Made by a program: the position numbers and the translations under genes. Positions 62,180-64,000 of a DNA stretch of 64,000 nt are shown here, one piece after another. The notes under the pieces are model-generated. The model searched no databases and was not told where the DNA came from. It saw only the letters and a program-made list of their open reading frames with translations. The stretch's first letter is position 1, and each line of letters opens with the position of its first letter. Location: positions 20,825 to 84,824 of the forward strand of contig CASEUJ010000023.1 of the NCBI GenBank assembly GCA_949291125.1. Reading direction: 5' to 3'. Origin of the DNA: an uncultured Ruminococcus sp. (lineage in GTDB: Bacteria; Bacillota; Clostridia; Oscillospirales; Ruminococcaceae).

Positions 62180-62335
62180 CCACATATTTGATCATAAGGA
62201 AATAAAAAAGCCTGTTTTTTTTGCTTGAACTTCTGGTTTTATATAATATGCACAAGTAATTGTGTTGAAACACGTGCAAAATATAGAAAAATACAGAACT
62301 TGTCTGAATTGCCCCTGTTTTTTTTCAGAAAGTGC

Positions 62336-62364
62336 TTGAATTCTTGCGCGAAATGGTGTAAAAT
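62336..62364 (+). promoter_or_regulatory. Promoter of gapA
   Basis: TTGAAT (62336-62341), 17-bp spacer, TAAAAT (62359-62364). A second possible -10 (TATAAT near 62241) lies farther upstream beside an inverted repeat. Confidence 0.75.
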
Positions 62365-62394
62365 AAGAATATAAAAAATTAGGAGGTAATTCCA

Positions 62395-63432
62395 ATGTCA
62401 GTAAAAGTTGCTATTAATGGTTTCGGCCGTATCGGTCGTCTTGCGTTCCGCCAGATGTTTGGTGCAGAAGGGTATGAGGTTGTTGCAATTAACGACCTGA
62501 CAAAGCCGTCGATGCTGGCGCACCTGCTTAAGTATGATACCGCACAGGGCGGTTACTGCGGCAAGATCGGTGAGAATGCTCACACTGTATCTGCTGACGA
62601 TGAGGCTGGCACCATCACAGTTGATGGCAAGACTTTGAAGATTTATGCAATGGCAAATGCTGCGGAGCTGCCGTGGGGTGAGATCGGCGTTGACGTTGTT
62701 CTCGAATGCACAGGTTTCTATACTTCGAAGGCAAAGGCACAGGCACACATCGATGCAGGTGCAAAGAAGGTCGTAATCTCTGCTCCGGCTGGCAATGATC
62801 TGCCGACCATCGTTTATAATGTAAACCACGACACTTTGACTAAGGATGACACTATCATCTCTGCTGCATCCTGCACCACCAACTGCCTGGCTCCGATGGC
62901 AAAGGCTCTGAATGACTATGCTCCGATCCAGAGCGGTATCATGAGCACCATTCACGCTTATACCGGTGACCAGATGATCCTCGATGGTCCGCACAGAAAG
63001 GGCGACCTGAGAAGAGCAAGAGCTGGCGCTGCAAATATCGTTCCGAACTCCACCGGTGCTGCTAAGGCAATTGGCTTGGTTATTCCGGAACTGAACGGCA
63101 AGCTGATTGGTTCTGCACAGCGTGTACCGGTTCCGACTGGCTCCACTACCATTCTGACTGCTGTTGTTAAGGGCGCAGATGTTACTGTTGACGGCATCAA
63201 CGCTGCAATGAAGGCTGCTGCAACTGAGTCTTATGGCTACAATGACGAGCCGATCGTTTCTTCTGACGTAATCGGCATGCGTTATGGTTCGCTGTTCGAT
63301 GCAACTCAGACCATGGTTTCCAAGATTGCAGATGATCTGTATGAAGTACAGGTTGTTTCTTGGTATGACAACGAAAACAGCTACACCAGCCAGATGGTTC
63401 GTACCATCAAGTATTTCGCAGAGCTTGGCTAA
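62395..63432 (+). CDS. gapA: Glyceraldehyde-3-phosphate dehydrogenase, type I
   Basis: The 345-residue glycolytic enzyme has the Rossmann start [16 protein letters not shown], an Asp in AINDLTKP favouring NAD over NADP, the catalytic Cys160 in [12 protein letters not shown], and His in [10 protein letters not shown]. Its codon choice is strongly biased to a few codons, as expected for a highly expressed gene. It is monocistronic: own promoter upstream, terminator at 63473. Ribosome site AGGAGG. Confidence 0.97.
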   Translation: MSVKVAINGFGRIGRLAFRQMFGAEGYEVVAINDLTKPSMLAHLLKYDTAQGGYCGKIGENAHTVSADDEAGTITVDGKTLKIYAMANAAELPWGEIGVDVVLECTGFYTSKAKAQAHIDAGAKKVVISAPAGNDLPTIVYNVNHDTLTKDDTIISAASCTTNCLAPMAKALNDYAPIQSGIMSTIHAYTGDQMILDGPHRKGDLRRARAGAANIVPNSTGAAKAIGLVIPELNGKLIGSAQRVPVPTGSTTILTAVVKGADVTVDGINAAMKAAATESYGYNDEPIVSSDVIGMRYGSLFDATQTMVSKIADDLYEVQVVSWYDNENSYTSQMVRTIKYFAELG

Positions 63433-63472
63433 GCGAAAGACAATTCGCAAACGGATAAGCTGATTAAAAAAG

Positions 63473-63506
63473 GCGGTATGTGCCAGAGTGGCATGTGCCG
63501 CTTTTT
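63473..63506 (+). terminator. Intrinsic terminator after gapA
   Basis: A 13-bp stem with several G-T wobbles (63474-63486 with 63490-63501) and a T run at 63502-63506. Confidence 0.8.
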
Positions 63507-63532
63507 GTATGACGAAGAGACAGGAGCATATC

Positions 63533-64000
63533 ATGAAACAAGTCTGGATATGGATAAAAGGACAACCGGTTTTGGGGATTTCTTTCCTCGCAGCGGTGTT
63601 GTCCATGTGTTTTGTGCCGCCGGATGGGCAATATCTCACGTATTGCAACCGCGGCGTGCTGATTCAATTGTTTTGTCTGATGCTGACGGTGGCAGCGTTC
63701 CGGAGCATCGGCGTATTTGAAGCGATCACCCGATTTTTGCTTCGGCGGGCGAGAACGGTGCGCCGGCTGGGGCTGATCCTCATGTGCCTGTGTTTTTTTA
63801 CTTCCATGTTGGTGACGAATGATGTGGCGCTGTTGACGTTTGTGCCGCTGACACTGCTTCTGTTCCGGAAAATCTGCGACGCCAGAAGCCTGGTCTGGGT
63901 GATTGTTATTGAAACCGCCGCCGCAAATCTGGGCAGCATGATGACGCCTGTAGGCAATCCACAGAATCTCTATCTCTATGCGGAATATCACCTTACTGCC
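63533..64000 (+). CDS. ArsB/NhaD (SLC13-like) anion permease, 5' part
   Basis: The gene runs off the right edge; 156 codons are visible. The start ATG follows ACAGGAGC. Several hydrophobic helices are present, and the conserved block TSMLVTNDVALLTFVPLTLL with ANLGSMMTPVGNPQNLYLY is the transporter signature of the ion transporter (IT) superfamily, which carries dicarboxylates, citrate, arsenite or other anions. The substrate cannot be told from this part. Confidence 0.85.
   Translation, partial: MKQVWIWIKGQPVLGISFLAAVLSMCFVPPDGQYLTYCNRGVLIQLFCLMLTVAAFRSIGVFEAITRFLLRRARTVRRLGLILMCLCFFTSMLVTNDVALLTFVPLTLLLFRKICDARSLVWVIVIETAAANLGSMMTPVGNPQNLYLYAEYHLTA

Noticed and set aside
62398-63648. A 416-codon open frame antisense to gapA
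   Set aside because: It is a by-product of the strongly biased gapA codon use; no start signal and no recognisable domain.
1-64000. CRISPR arrays, tRNA or rRNA genes, prophage or conjugation modules
   Set aside because: I looked on both strands and saw no regular repeat-spacer pattern, no cloverleaf-like segment and no phage or mobility gene. A covariance or repeat-finder run would be needed to exclude small ones.

Overview
This window looks like chromosomal DNA from an anaerobic, Gram-positive, spore-lineage Clostridium-class bacterium, most likely a fibre-degrading gut or rumen relative of Ruminococcus (Oscillospiraceae). The evidence is secreted dockerin-bearing plant-wall enzymes with threonine-rich linkers, the SCIFF peptide with its radical SAM maturase (a hallmark of class Clostridia), sporulation genes (spoIIR, gerW), an Nfn-type transhydrogenase, ferredoxin-linked 2-oxoacid metabolism, and strong SD sequences with sigma-A type promoters at 17-bp spacing. 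Nothing here suggests a plasmid, prophage or CRISPR locus, and I saw no tRNA or rRNA gene.

Layout. 1-2.3 kb: 3' part of icd, then rex and spoIIR. 2.3-6.5 kb: a frameshifted secreted dockerin-repeat protein and an intact GH26 mannanase-dockerin protein. 6.9-10.5 kb (minus): iorA-iorB-paaK, an operon interconverting arylpyruvates, arylacetyl-CoAs and arylacetates. 10.8-11.5 kb (minus): a pnuC-type vitamin transporter behind a long structured leader. 11.9-15.1 kb: a large PL1 pectate lyase with three beta-trefoil modules and a dockerin. 15.3-17.1 kb (minus): a double-SseB protein and rpmB. 17.3-22.6 kb: site-2 protease, scpA, scpB, DUF2953, gerW, D,D-carboxypeptidase, rluB. 22.6-24.1 kb: metA and a Nudix hydrolase. 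24.2-25.6 kb: infC-rpmI-rplT behind an attenuator leader. 25.6-31.3 kb: a SpoU-family RNA methyltransferase, dprA, topA, trmFO. 31.3-36.3 kb: plsX, rnc, a radical SAM protein and several poorly known or broken genes. 36.3-48.5 kb: smc, ftsY, rdgB, yhbY, nadD, yqeK, an LCP protein, rsfS, a small membrane protein, a decayed gene and leuS. 48.5-55.4 kb: rpsU, yqeG, aroQ, a Xaa-Pro peptidase, efp, a CD1247-like protein, nfnA-nfnB, yajC. 55.5-59.8 kb: TIGR04086 protein, scfA-scfB, a GT4 glycosyltransferase and a convergent membrane protein. 59.9-64 kb: mnmA, a degenerate sensor-kinase-like protein (minus), gapA and the start of an anion permease.

Most of the window is conserved housekeeping operons. 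The accessory content is the dockerin enzymes, the aryl-acid operon, the SCIFF ranthipeptide locus, and small unrecognised or decaying genes sitting at the ends of core operons (31.3-32.4, 35.2-36.3, 45.6-46.0 kb). The most rewarding points for follow-up are the peptide-maturase locus with its internal terminator, the unassigned structured leaders of pnuC and rpsU, the twice-frameshifted dockerin protein, the aryl-acid operon, and the degenerate sensor-kinase-like protein.
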